Positions 1 through 10,803 of a DNA stretch of 53,499 nucleotides are shown piece by piece (position 1 is the stretch's first letter; the number at the start of each line of letters is the position of its first letter). The notes under the pieces were generated by a model, which was given only the letters and a program-made list of their open reading frames with translations, made no database searches and was not told the DNA's origin. The position numbers were made by a program, and so were the translations under genes. The stretch is from Zancudomyces culisetae (Eukaryota > Kickxellomycota > Harpellomycetes > Harpellales > Legeriomycetaceae): contig LSSK01000061.1 of the NCBI GenBank assembly GCA_001969505.1, positions 1 through 53,499 of the forward strand. The letters run 5' to 3'.

Positions 1-833
1 GTAATGAAAAACTCTGCTCTTCTCCCTCCAATCACTCCTGACCCTCCTGCTGCCACATTTGCTCCTCCTGCCGAAGCTACATTTGCTCCAACATTTCCCT
101 TCAGCGTTGCTGTGCTACCACCACTTCCCATACGCCCCATTCCTACACAATTATTGTTGGTTGCTGTTGCTGCTGATGGTGGTGTTGCTCGGATACTGTC
201 CCCCAACGTAAATGCTCCAATCTCCTCCCACAGCCCTCCATACAACTCCTGAGAGTTTCTCCTGCTCGATGGAACGGATTTGTTCAGCGCTGCCTTTTCT
301 GCAAATCCTAGTGGTGATTTTCTCTGTGGGGTTCCTGGCTGGCTTTGAAACGACTCAAAAAACCCTCCATTACCGCTCCCTCCAAGTCCACTAACTCCTC
401 CTCCTACTTCTCCCGCTGCTCCTTGTCTCCACTCTGATCCTAACGCTCCAGCTCCCGCTCCCGCTCCTGGTGTTTTGATGTCTCTCATATCAACCATTGA
501 CACCGCTCTTGCCCCCATCCCCTCCAGTTCCATCACGTGTTTGGCTCCCCCATAAAATGCTGGTCGCCCGTATCCTCCAAACATGTCGTACCCCTTCTGA
601 TCCATTCTATCCTTTGCTCCAACCACCCGATTCCCTGCTCCTGCTCCTGCTCCGTAAATTCCTGAATACTGTCCATGATACATCACCTGTCTGGACTGCT
701 GCTGCTGCTGCTGCTGATTTTGCTGCCCTTGCTGCTGTGGCTGGTAGTAATAGTACTGCTCATTGATCTCTTGATTGTTAACATACTCCATAGAGTCCAT
801 TCCTAGCTCTGCGCTTCCCATTCTACTTTCCAT
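1..833 (-). CDS. Low-complexity Q/G/A-rich protein, N-terminal part only (runs off the window)
   Basis: The minus-strand frame is open from an ATG at 833-831 to the left edge, about 277 codons, with no stop. An in-frame TAG at 885-887 lies 18 codons upstream with no other Met between, so this start is well supported. Visible features are a Gln-rich stretch around residues 31-45 (six consecutive Gln), Gly-Ala repeats around residues 59-66 and 121-129, a segment with proline-directed sites (GTPQRKSP, about 166-173), a basophilic kinase-type motif (SSRRNS, about 188-193), and a Gly/Ala/Asn-rich tail. No folded domain is visible in this part. The composition resembles the disordered N-terminus of fungal transcription or RNA-binding regulators, but I do not recognise the family. 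Plus-strand open frames over the same bases are shadows rich in Pro, Leu and Ser. Confidence 0.75.
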   Translation of the reverse strand, partial: MESRMGSAELGMDSMEYVNNQEINEQYYYYQPQQQGQQNQQQQQQQSRQVMYHGQYSGIYGAGAGAGNRVVGAKDRMDQKGYDMFGGYGRPAFYGGAKHVMELEGMGARAVSMVDMRDIKTPGAGAGAGALGSEWRQGAAGEVGGGVSGLGGSGNGGFFESFQSQPGTPQRKSPLGFAEKAALNKSVPSSRRNSQELYGGLWEEIGAFTLGDSIRATPPSAATATNNNCVGMGRMGSGGSTATLKGNVGANVASAGGANVAAGGSGVIGGRRAEFFI

Positions 834-3800
834 TTGTTTTTTATCTCCCCAATTGGTTCCCGATAAAAGTACACTTTTTCTGTTCTATCTTTACCTCTCT
901 GACTTATTTCTTACATGGATATCCAAAACCAATACCTATCTCTCTCTTCAGAAAACTTTATTTTCCTTTTCTGCTCAGTTCCTTTCACGTTTGTCCGTTT
1001 TTTTCTTTTTAATACAGGATGTCCAACCTTGAGTTTTTCCACGTTGTCCTGTATATATACCTTTCCCTCAGAAAAAGAAAACCTCTTACACAGTTGCTTT
1101 TCTATCGTTTTTCTACTTTTCTATAGCTCTACTTCGATATGCCTCACTAGTGCCACTGATAAAGTATTTATACCGCTTGCGCCCCTCTTTTCCTAACGAA
1201 ATCTGTCTATTACTTCTTACGCCTACTTAGTACGTTCCTTTCCTTCTATTTTTTTCTCTTCCCGAAGTAGCTTGTAGTGTTCTTACAATACCCTTTTCCT
1301 TCCAAATCGCAGATTTAAAAAAAGAAAAAAGTATATACTAATATAATACTTTTTAACACGTAGAAAATGCTTAAAAATCTCAAAAAATAAAAATAAAATA
1401 CGATTAGAATTACAATAGCTATGACCAACTACCACTACCACTATTGCTTTTCTCTTTTTGCCTCCCAGTCTATAGCTAATAAATACGTTCTAAAATCACA
1501 ATATTCTATTACAAATCCAATTCTACAATACTAATACCATTAATAATACATGCATACATTGATCATCGGAATTGAAATTTTAACATCCACTTGTCCCTCG
1601 CCTATTGTTTCTTTAAACCTTCACCCTCTATTTTTCTAATTCGGAATGTGTTGCGTGTTTAAATAGGAATATAATTTTAGTGCATTCGACCACTCGATCA
1701 AGATAAAGCGAGACAAATCTTTTATAGGTTCACGTTTTTTTTTCTGTTCCGGATTAACAAAGTACACACCCTATGTTCCGTTTTCCTCCTTTTGGTAAGA
1801 ATAAAAGTAAAGAGCAAAATCTAAAGCTAATCTTACAACTATGATACTAATCCCTTGTTATCAATCAGTTTGTTTTTTTACTTTGCATATTACGTTTTGA
1901 TAATCAAAACTACTATTCAAAATAAAAATAAAACTCCTAGTCGTCAGTGAAAAAGAGTTAAACTTTTAAATATGGATTACGTATATATATTCGTTTTTTT
2001 TCTTGCAAAGTTATGATTCTAAAATACAAAAAATACAAAATACTAGAAACGTTATTGAAAGCGAATACTTTTTACTTTTTATCTAATATACCTTCCTTTT
2101 ACAAATGAAAATATTTTATTTGCCTAGCACCAGTTGATGCTTTATTAAATGTCATTTAGTAACATATTTAGAAAAAAAAAATCCAACCAGGTTTGGAATT
2201 TTCAGTAATTTTGCGGTTAATTTCTCTGTAAAAAAAAAAATTTTTTTTTTGATACGACCTTTGGGATGAAGGATTAAACGAAAAAATAAAGTTTAAGGGC
2301 AAAATCAGCATAGAAAAATAGAGCAAAAGCTATAAAAAAATTTTTTTTCTCGACTACATTTATCTTTTTTTCATGTATCGCCTTTTTATTTTAAATTTCT
2401 CAAATTTAGCTCCAATTTTTTTATCGCTTTGTTAATTTGCTATTGGTAAAGTATCTGGTGAAAATTCCGTTCATTCTAAACAATAGGATAAAACCTTCCA
2501 TTTAAAAAAAAACCAAAAAAAAAGACGATGACTTTTTTTTTCTAAATCTGATTGTGATAAATTGCTAAAAAAAATTAAAAAATACAAGTGAAAAAATCCC
2601 CTGGAGCCTTTTTCCTATAAAAATGAAATGTGTTTCTCTTGTAGTTTCTTGGTAGTGGCCATTTAAGACATACATGCACTTTTTTATGACAACTGTTACA
2701 TGTTGGTAGGTTACAAAAACACCCACACCCACTCCCCACTCCCCACTCCCCCATCTTTCATCCCCTTTTCCCATTGCTTTTTTTCCAACCCAAAAACCCC
2801 CCTCCCAGTCAATTAAATTTTATCTGACAAAAAAATTTTTTTTCTTGGTTTCTATTGTTTTTATCCCAATTTAATTGCATATTTTGGTTTAGAAAGTATT
2901 GTGATTAAGTGAAAATTAGAAAAAAATTTCTACCAAAATGCTTGATTTGTGGACAAATATCGAACAAACTTGCAAAAACGAAAAATCTGCAATGTTTGCT
3001 TTTTTATCTGGATTATTAAGCCTCTTTTTTTTGCCATGTTGCAACCTTTTGTTTGGCCAGAATTGGATTAAATCATATTATTGCATTTTTATTCTTTTGG
3101 GTTCTAGCATTTATTCTGACTTTTCTATTTCCAACATTGATTCAGACTCTGAATATTGTTGTGGTTAAGCAAGTGTGAAAGGGTTGTACTAAAACAATAC
3201 AAGTTACTAAGCAACCAAGTGGCAATAATGCAAAATAACAAAAACTCATGATAGGGAGGAAGAAAGGGTGATACATTTTGATTCAAAACCAAAAGGAATC
3301 AATATACGGTAAACCATTCAATTCGCTCCGCAAACTTTTTTCTTTGTTTTTGCCTAGAAAAGGCTGTAGTGTTGAAACATAACGAAAAAAAAATTTTTCT
3401 CGTCATCTATGGCATGGATATCTTTTCAATGATTTGGGTGTGGCCTGGTTGCTTTGTTAATGGCCTTGTAACGTTTTTCCTTATTTGCTTCGACCGTTGC
3501 TCCTCTCACAGGTTTTCAAAGTACTATTTAGATTTTTTTGAGTATGTTTGTATACTTTACCCAAGAACTTCATTTTCAATTTGAACAGGTTTATGTTATC
3601 TAGACACACTTACACCATTTGTTCACATGTTTTTATAACCATTTTAAAAATATACACGCAAAATACTCTGAGAAAAATGACAATTTGGAAGATAATATTA
3701 AATGCTGCATGCTACAAAACTACTGGCCGCTTGCCATCTTTTATCAAGAACGCATAAACTTGCACCGATTTTTTTCGGCTCTTATACAATCCACAACCCA

Positions 3801-6639
3801 CAACCCACAGTCCACATTTGGTTTTGACTTTGACTCTGACTTTGAATTTGATTTTGACTTTTGTTACCGCTGATTCGTTTTTTGTTGATTCCTATCCTTT
3901 CCTCCTCGCTTTTCTTACTCAAATACAACACCATGAGCATAGCGTAAAGTCTTTTTTTCTACCTCTTGACGTATCCACTTTAGGCAAATGTTCCACATGG
4001 TTAGCTGTGAGTATACAAATAATGATAATATCCCAGATAGTAACATCTCAGCTTTATGTTCGGAAATAATAATCCCGGATAAAAACAATACATGAAAAAG
4101 AACGCTTTCTTCTCTATACCCATTCACGTACCACCCTTCACCAATTCTCATACAAATCTGTGTAAAACCACAACATCTATACTCTATAGCTATCAAAAAC
4201 TAACATCGACACCAACGACTCACTATATATTGACACATTACCACTGGTACCACCTTTTTTTTCACACAAAATGGACCGAATTACTAAAGTACAAATGAAA
4301 AAGAGTGGATCTTGTGTCATCTCTAAATTTCAGAAGAAACGTTTTTTTTTCTTTTTTAAGAAACATTTTTTATCAAATGGCATCATGATTGACCAGCTTA
4401 CTATTTGTGTATTATCTTGATAATCATTGCCCTCTAGAATTTTAAGAACTGTATTGCGAATAACTACATGGCAATTGCACAACATCGAAAATGAAAAGTG
4501 CCGATTCATGTTTTGGGCATGACTTTTTTTGTGTATGTATCCTCAATATTATCTCCCCTTCCCTCCCCTTTCTCATTATTTTTATTCATGTGCTTCAAGT
4601 ATTCATAAATTGGCAAAACATCTTTTTTATTTACTCGTGTGTTTATATAAGGATAAAGCACAACAAACATGTGGTTAGCTGTAGAAATATTCTCTCATCT
4701 GCTACATCTCACACTTACACAGCCTATGTTGTCACTTTTTAAACTTCTTTATAACCCTTTGTTTCTATCGTACTATTTCTCACAACACCTCACTGGCCCA
4801 TCCTCGGCTTTAGTCTCTATATTCTCGCTCAAGAAGTACTCTTTATCTACTCCACTTTTCATTACTATCTACAACTTTTCTATGCTGAAAACGTCCTTTG
4901 AAGCCATAACACTCTATTCATAGTTCCAGAAGTGTATTGTTGCTATAAAATTGCCCAATAAGAACTTTGCTTGAGTCGATATTGTACACACCAAAACATG
5001 CCAAAGGCAAGGGAATTTTGAACCATTTTTTTAAAAAAAGTAAAAACAAAGTAAACAAATAAATAAAAAGTCCCTTCTAAAGCAACATGTACATTTACAC
5101 AATTTGCTGTAAACAATGGTTTGGTTCACCTTGTTCAAATCGCACACTAAAGTATGCATTTTTGCGATTTCTTGAGTGAATATAACTACCAAACACACCA
5201 ATTCCATCTCTTACCAAGGCTTTTTATCCTTTTTGCGGTTAAGGTCCCACTCATTTATATTTGCAAATAATCTTGACCTTACAATTAACAACGCTATCAT
5301 TAAAAAAAAGAATAGAGGTGGTATTCGAGGGAAAAGTCGGAAAAGATTTTTTGGCTAGACCCTCCTAGCATATTTAACCGTGGGTGTACTACCATTTGGA
5401 GTCGAATAAATCATATTTTGCACAAAAGAATGAACAGTCATGCTTTGTCTTTTGTCTGTTGCATTTATGCTTTTTTTTATTTTGGCTCTTTTCGGTAAAA
5501 TAGTTGGGAAAGAGTTCTAAATGATGTGTGAAATTATTAATAGTGCCATCCCAGCTATATCTGAGCCGTGGTTGTTTGCTATTTATTCCCCCCCCTCTTA
5601 TTTTCCCTCGCTCGTTTTGAGTAATATTTCATGTCTTTTGTTCTTCTCTTTCCCTTTTATATTGTTTTTTACCTCCGGAAAACAGCATAAAAATGAAGAG
5701 GCTCGCTCTTTAATAAATTCGTAATAAAAACTGACGACTTTGTAGATGGGTATGAAAACATTGAGACTAACTGTAAGAATGAAGCCACCAAAGAAAATTT
5801 AACGATTGATTTTCTTATCATGAGTGGCAATTATACAATGCCAGTACAGACAAATATAGTCAGCTTACAAACATCAATACTGTGTCTAGTGTCAGCCGGT
5901 TTTCAATTTTATATTTGATCTATATAATAGACGGTTCGTCTTTTGTACCATAAACAACTAGCAATTTATCTGAACATTATTCAGCCTTCACGTGTAATAC
6001 ATAATGTCTCTATATAATTGATACAAAATATAACTGGAAAAAAACAAAATCCCAACTCGAAATACAAAGTGCCGAGGTTTATTTTTTGTTTCTTTGGATA
6101 CAATGGTAAAAGCACTAGGTTTTTCGACGCAAATATATAATTGTGATTACACTGTTATTCTTTGTCTGAATAATTCGTCTTCATTATATTTATTTTCAGG
6201 CTTAATTGAAATGCTTAGAGAAAAGTTTTTATGTATTCTCACAAGACCTGCAAATACTTTTCTGCGAATTTTGCACCTTCGAGTTCCAATTTGCCTTTTG
6301 CACATCCCTTTAATAAACTAACTATTATTTGTGCTTACTAGTATTACACTAGTTCAAGTGTATCAATAATAAGGATCATAATAGTATATTTATGTATGGT
6401 CAATAAATAGTGGTACTATTAATAGTACATATATATATTCGAATATTTTCCAAAACCAACCATATAGTATTATGCTTAATCTCTTTTATATATCCTGCCA
6501 TACTATTAACTTTAGCTAGGATAGTTAACTGATATAAATAGTAAAACTTAAAACAACATAACTTCACAAAGCTATTAGAATCGATAGAAATATATCCCAA
6601 TATTTCCAGAAACAGTTTTATAAAAAAAATTCTGAAGCT
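834..6639. other. Long AT-rich intergenic region, no supportable gene
   Basis: Nearly 5.8 kb separate the start of the left-edge gene from the secreted protein at 6640. The first 400 bases are pyrimidine-rich on the plus strand, as expected for a promoter read from the minus strand. Several homopolymeric A-then-T tracts occur (near 2230-2251, 2333-2349 and 2827-2841). A run of imperfect TTTGAC-type hexamers lies near 3823-3863. Open frames here are all under 95 codons, are rich in Phe, Leu, Ile, Tyr and Ser, and look like chance frames of AT-rich DNA. No spliced coding pattern, tRNA box pair or repeat family was recognised. Confidence 0.6.
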
Positions 6640-7794
6640 ATGTTCTCTATTGCAAAGTACGCCATTTTAGTAAAATTGGCCATTACCGTCACCAGCGCAG
6701 CCGATGTGGATAAACGCGAAGTAGGGCTTGCACCTTTAGGTAACATAAGGTTGCCAGCTGTAAAGATTGTTGATCTAGATGAGGGAGCACTATTCAATTC
6801 TTGTGTCGCAAAGCGCGGGTATGGTATATTTTTGGACAGCGATGGATGTACAAAATGCTACTGTGGTAGAACCGGAGTATATTGTCCCAAGAAGGGATCA
6901 TGCAAGCCATCTGAGTCAAAGGAAAACAAAAACAAAAGTTTTGGTGATATCTCACTTGAGTCATGGATAAAATACAACGCATGTGCGTTAACCAACGGAT
7001 ATGGCGTCTTTAACAGCACTAACAACTTGTCCATGTGTTATTGCACTATAGATGGAATGGTTTGTGGCACAATAAAAGCTTCAAAACAAGCAGACAGACA
7101 GGAAAAGGCCTCAATTGAAAGTGTGACAAGCACACAGGCACTTGAAAAATATAGCAAATGTGTGAAAGTTCATGGAGAAAAATTCTTTTACAAGAGCGAT
7201 GGGTGCACTCTCTGTATCTGTACAGTCAGAGGAACAGTTTGTTATGCTAATGGGTGTAAAAACAAAGTTTCTACTCTTAAAACTGTAGTTTTGCACAAAA
7301 CCGCAAGCGAAGCTGATCATAAATCATCCAAGGCCAGCACAAGTACCCAAAAAACTCAACAAGTTTCTCAAGCACAAAAAAGTAGCAAGAGTGATAAAAG
7401 CCAACAGAGCAGCGAAAGTGATCAAAGCAAGATAAGCCAGAAGGCAAACCAGACCCATGAGAGCAGTGAAGCGCATACAAGCCAGCACAGTCAAAACAGC
7501 GCCAAAGCAAAGGCTGATGTCAATACTACTGTAAAGGTTGTAGCCAATTTGATAGATGTGGAGACACGAGATCTAAATGATATGTTGACCAGCACTCTCA
7601 CTCTTCGTCCCATATCCACAGTTGCAGGTGATCAAACGGTCCAATCATTTGCAGCTATTGGGACCGACAGCAATGTGCTATCAGTACCTACTGTTACAGA
7701 CAGTGCAGCTAGTGCCAAAGAAATAAACAGAACTCACTTATTAAAGTATGTTATCTTTGCAATACTCCCATTGGTTGCACAGATTTACTTTTGA
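6640..7794 (+). CDS. Secreted, probably GPI-anchored protein with three pacifastin/VWC-like cysteine repeats
   Basis: The protein has 384 residues. Residues 1-20 form a signal peptide ending TVTSA, followed by a dibasic KR at 25-26 that could be a Kex2-type site. Three cysteine modules follow. Module 1 has Cys 55, 70, 73, 75, 82 and 88; module 3 has Cys 174, 189, 192, 194, 201 and 206. Both show C-x14-C-T-x-C-x-C-x3-G-x2-C-x(4-5)-C, with SDGCT before the central cysteines. Module 2 keeps only Cys 115, 133, 135 and 142. Residues about 215-290 are a Ser/Lys/Gln/His-rich stalk, and the last 18 residues are hydrophobic, as in a GPI-attachment signal. The spacing resembles pacifastin-type protease inhibitors and single VWC domains. 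Inhibition, adhesion or host contact are possible roles, but none is shown by the sequence. There is no intron, and flanking spacers are long. Confidence 0.85.
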   Translation: MFSIAKYAILVKLAITVTSAADVDKREVGLAPLGNIRLPAVKIVDLDEGALFNSCVAKRGYGIFLDSDGCTKCYCGRTGVYCPKKGSCKPSESKENKNKSFGDISLESWIKYNACALTNGYGVFNSTNNLSMCYCTIDGMVCGTIKASKQADRQEKASIESVTSTQALEKYSKCVKVHGEKFFYKSDGCTLCICTVRGTVCYANGCKNKVSTLKTVVLHKTASEADHKSSKASTSTQKTQQVSQAQKSSKSDKSQQSSESDQSKISQKANQTHESSEAHTSQHSQNSAKAKADVNTTVKVVANLIDVETRDLNDMLTSTLTLRPISTVAGDQTVQSFAAIGTDSNVLSVPTVTDSAASAKEINRTHLLKYVIFAILPLVAQIYF

Positions 7795-8373
7795 AGAATT
7801 TCCACCACTAGGTCTGGTAAACATAAGCTGAGTGTAATACTACAAACAACTCATATCCACCAATATATCATATTTATATAATAAGTATGTAGACGGTCCA
7901 AACTCTTGTCAACTACACAGCAACTAAGATTTGCAACGCATTTTTGTTGTTCTTGATTTGTTTGCTGAATACCACCATTTTTAGTAACCCTTATTTTACT
8001 TAAGATTATAAAGTAACATGTATAACCCCTTTTTTGTAAGAAATAAATGCTGAAATATAAGATTTTAGGCTTTGGGTCTTGTTGGAATATTTCATTCCTG
8101 CAAGAACTATATATAGTCTCAGCCACTACTACTATCACTACAGTTATAGTTACTTTTTGGTGGCAAACCTTGCAGCTTTCTCACGATTTTGCGTTTTCAC
8201 TCGTACTAAAACACCATTTTACACTGTCATTATAATCTGTGGCTATTTAGCTGCAATTATTCTGGTTCAACTGACAAAATATCACGTTTCAAGAATTGCA
8301 AACATCAGCCTATGTTGAAACACCAGATTTGTCCTGTTATTTACACCACCCCCAAAAAATTGGAACTGTTATC
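7795..8373. other. Intergenic spacer
   Basis: This stretch between the secreted protein and the rhodanese gene is AT-rich. Short open frames are present, but none looks coding. It should hold the 3' end of the upstream gene and the promoter of the rhodanese. Confidence 0.5.
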
Positions 8374-8820
8374 ATGCTTTATAGTATTCAAAAAGGCACT
8401 CGTAATCTAGGCGTAATCAAACACAGTATAGCTAAATTTGGGAACATGTCAACACCTGCTTTTGCGAAAGAAGTCGACTACAAATACATCTCTGAGCTGG
8501 TCAGTGGCGAACATAAAAATGCTTTGCTCATCGATGTTCGGCGTCCCGATGAATTTGCAGCGGGGTTCATTCCAGGTGCACACAATCTACCCTCTGCAGA
8601 TTTCGCTGCTGCCTTGAAGCTTGAGCCAGATGAATTTAAAACCAAGTACGGATTTGAACAACCTAAGCAAAATAACACAGATAGGCCTCTTGTACTTTAT
8701 TGTGGTGGGGGGTCTCGCTGTAAGACTGCTGCGGTAGCGGCAGAGCTTGGTGGTCGTGCAGAAAATTTATTTGTTTACTACAAGGGCTACAGAGAGTATA
8801 AACTCATGAATAACCTCTGA
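8374..8820 (+). CDS. Single-domain rhodanese (thiosulfate sulfurtransferase-like)
   Basis: The call is a 148-residue protein from the ATG at 8374. The open frame continues upstream to 8296, but only from a non-ATG codon. The rhodanese domain spans about residues 35-145: LLIDVRRPDEF (51-61) and the GFIPGAHN segment (64-71) are the family's first conserved motifs, and the active-site loop is CGGGSR (110-115), with the persulfide-forming Cys110 and Arg115 closing the six-residue loop. The first 24 residues contain Lys, Arg and His but no Asp or Glu, as expected of a mitochondrial presequence; a cytosolic form from Met25 (8446) is the alternative. Small fungal and animal sulfurtransferases of this type (Rdl/TSTD) move sulfane sulfur between thiols. 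The physiological substrate cannot be read from sequence. An AATAAA-type signal lies just downstream (about 8891). Confidence 0.88.
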   Translation: MLYSIQKGTRNLGVIKHSIAKFGNMSTPAFAKEVDYKYISELVSGEHKNALLIDVRRPDEFAAGFIPGAHNLPSADFAAALKLEPDEFKTKYGFEQPKQNNTDRPLVLYCGGGSRCKTAAVAAELGGRAENLFVYYKGYREYKLMNNL

Positions 8821-9341
8821 TAAGCTATTTTGATACCTTATGTTTTGTTTTGCCTTGTTTTCTCGCTATTGAAGCAAGAGAATCTTTCTAATAAAATGCG
8901 CCATTATGTTAGTGCACCTTTCTTTTTGAGTGTGTATCACGGTTAAATTGTGCAGTACCAACATACTTGTACATTACCAGACACCTCTAAGCTATACGTG
9001 AGAACAACACACTGAAGTCTTAGGTACCAAGTGCGGAAATATCCTATCAATAAGAAGCCACCAATCGTCAGACGTTACAGTTTGTATTCAGAGTAGAGCG
9101 GGAATAACTTGATGACAGGTGTAAGAGAATACAGCTATCTTTGATGGCCAGGTAAGCAAATAGTAAAGAGGGAGGTACGCGGCACTCAGCACACTTTTAC
9201 TAGCAGCGGTGTATGCTTTTTTTTCCTTCTCTCGGTTTTTTATGCAAAATATAGCATTTGATAAACCACTGGCGCGAAAGTGGTGGTGTGAAAAGGTTCT
9301 GAGTACAAGTTCCACACATCCTTTTGAGTATAAAAGTAGAT
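8821..9341. other. Intergenic spacer
   Basis: It holds the probable 3' end of the rhodanese transcript. Only short open frames occur, none with recognisable similarity. Confidence 0.4.
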
Positions 9342-9791
9342 ATGGTCCAGTCCCTGCGTATTAAGATGCGGCCATCAAATCCTAGGGGAGGGGGAGGGGT
9401 TGTTTATGGGACACATGTGTCAAGATGTATTCTAACATTGGTTGTATTAAATTATACTCGCCTCAGTGTTATTCAGCCTGAGTATCCACTATATATAATT
9501 AATATGGAGCTAGCTAGGCAGAACCAAGAAGCACGCATACATTGTGCGTGTGTAACCAATTCTATGTTGGCGTTATTTTGCTATTTGAATGTATGCCATT
9601 TGTCATTGGATCATACCAGGAATGACATATCAGTAGCCCAAAATATCAGAGACCGCACTCTTCAGCTGTTAAATGCTGACCGGAGCATGGGCTCTAATTT
9701 CTGCCTGGGCAATTTTGGCAAATACACCAGAGTTATCTGCCAAACACCCACAAAAATTACTACCGAAAAATGCTGTTACTCGTTTGTGTAA
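9342..9791 (+). CDS. Doubtful ORF, 149 residues, unrecognised
   Basis: This is an uninterrupted ATG-initiated frame in otherwise ORF-poor DNA. Its product would contain eleven cysteines, with no signal peptide, membrane segment or known domain. A TATAAAAG motif at 9329-9336 ends only 5 bp before the ATG, too close to serve as its TATA box. Roughly 150 open codons are uncommon but not impossible by chance in 53 kb of this base composition. It could be a lineage-specific gene, a decayed gene or a random frame. Confidence 0.2.
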   Translation: MVQSLRIKMRPSNPRGGGGVVYGTHVSRCILTLVVLNYTRLSVIQPEYPLYIINMELARQNQEARIHCACVTNSMLALFCYLNVCHLSLDHTRNDISVAQNIRDRTLQLLNADRSMGSNFCLGNFGKYTRVICQTPTKITTEKCCYSFV

Positions 9792-10212
9792 AGCGGAAAA
9801 TTTTTTTATGTGCCTTAGAACATCGGGGCTTTAATTTGCCAGGCATGCTTTTAATTTATGCAAATAAGTCAATCATAGATAAGCCTATCACTTTTTTTTA
9901 TCTGCATTCTGCAAAGTCTGGATTTTTCTTTATTAAGTCTAGCTGCAAACCAGACGTCATTATAGAGTCAAACAAAATTTATCGATAAATTTGTGAAGCT
10001 AAGCACCATTGGTAGATATTAAGTGAAGGGTAAAAACTATCCCAAAGGAAAAAAAATTGCAGGATTTTATGTAAAAGCATGCTTTTTCTTGCTAAATATT
10101 CAGCAAATGAATAAAGAGTATGCGAATCAATGGCAATAAGAAGTGTATTGGTCACAAACACCAATAAATCAATATTTACTTTTGGAAAACATGTTTGAGA
10201 TGGAATTTTTGG

Positions 10213-10220
10213 TATAAAAA
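10213..10220 (+). promoter_or_regulatory. TATA box of the cyclophilin gene
   Basis: TATAAAAA lies 89 bp before the ATG of the cyclophilin gene, a plausible spacing for a fungal TATA box with a short leader. The surrounding sequence is AT-rich, so the evidence is positional. Confidence 0.5.
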
Positions 10221-10308
10221 GGAAATCATCGAATTCCGTATGAAACTTTTCTCTCATATCCTTTCCTTTCAGAATTGGTTTTATCAATAGGAAAATCTTA
10301 CAATCACA

Positions 10309-10803
10309 ATGGCAAACCCAAGAGTCTTTTTTGAAGTATCAGCCGATGGCAATTCATTGGGCCGCATAGAATTCGAGCTCAGCGCCAACGTTGTACCAAA
10401 AACCGCTGAAAACTTCCGTGCCTTGTGTACAGGTGAAAAGGGTTTCGGATACAGAGGCTCAATCTTCCACAGAGTGATCCCAGGTTTCATGCTCCAGGGT
10501 GGTGACTTCACCAACCACAACGGAACTGGTGGAAAATCAATCTATGGTGCCAAGTTCCCAGACGAAAACTTCACATTGAAGCACACCGGACCATACCTAT
10601 TGTCTATGGCCAACGCTGGTCCTAACACCAACGGATCACAATTCTTCATCACTGTTGCACCAACCTCATGGCTCGATGGAAAGCACGTCGTATTCGGAAA
10701 GGTCATCGCCGGAGAAGACGTTGTAAAGACCATTGAATCTTTTGGAAGCCAATCAGGAAGAACCTCAAAGCGTGTCACCATTGATGACTGTGGTCAATTC
10801 TAG
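10309..10803 (+). CDS. Cyclophilin A-type peptidyl-prolyl isomerase
   Basis: This is a 164-residue single-domain cyclophilin, the usual length for the cytosolic A class. It catalyses cis-trans isomerisation of peptidyl-proline bonds and would be the cyclosporin A target. The catalytic set is intact: [15 protein letters not shown] carries Arg, Phe and Gln, GSQFFIT carries the second Phe, and the [11 protein letters not shown] segment holds the cyclosporin-contacting Trp and the His. There is no signal peptide, transit peptide or added domain. The coding sequence uses C-ending codons (AAC, TTC, ATC, GGA) far more than its neighbours, the pattern of a highly expressed gene. No intron is present. 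An AATAAA signal lies about 45 bp after the stop codon. Confidence 0.97.
   Translation: MANPRVFFEVSADGNSLGRIEFELSANVVPKTAENFRALCTGEKGFGYRGSIFHRVIPGFMLQGGDFTNHNGTGGKSIYGAKFPDENFTLKHTGPYLLSMANAGPNTNGSQFFITVAPTSWLDGKHVVFGKVIAGEDVVKTIESFGSQSGRTSKRVTIDDCGQF

Noticed and set aside
4-1196. Plus-strand frames of 60-93 codons rich in Pro, Leu and Ser
   Set aside because: They are antisense shadows of the minus-strand gene at 1-833 and of its pyrimidine-rich promoter.
2565-5724. Many short frames rich in Phe, Leu, Tyr and Ile, some resembling membrane proteins
   Set aside because: The hydrophobic composition follows from T-rich DNA; starts are poorly placed and no motif or splice pattern links them.
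8296-8373. Upstream extension of the rhodanese frame
   Set aside because: It begins with a non-ATG codon; the ATG at 8374 already gives a complete domain and a plausible presequence.
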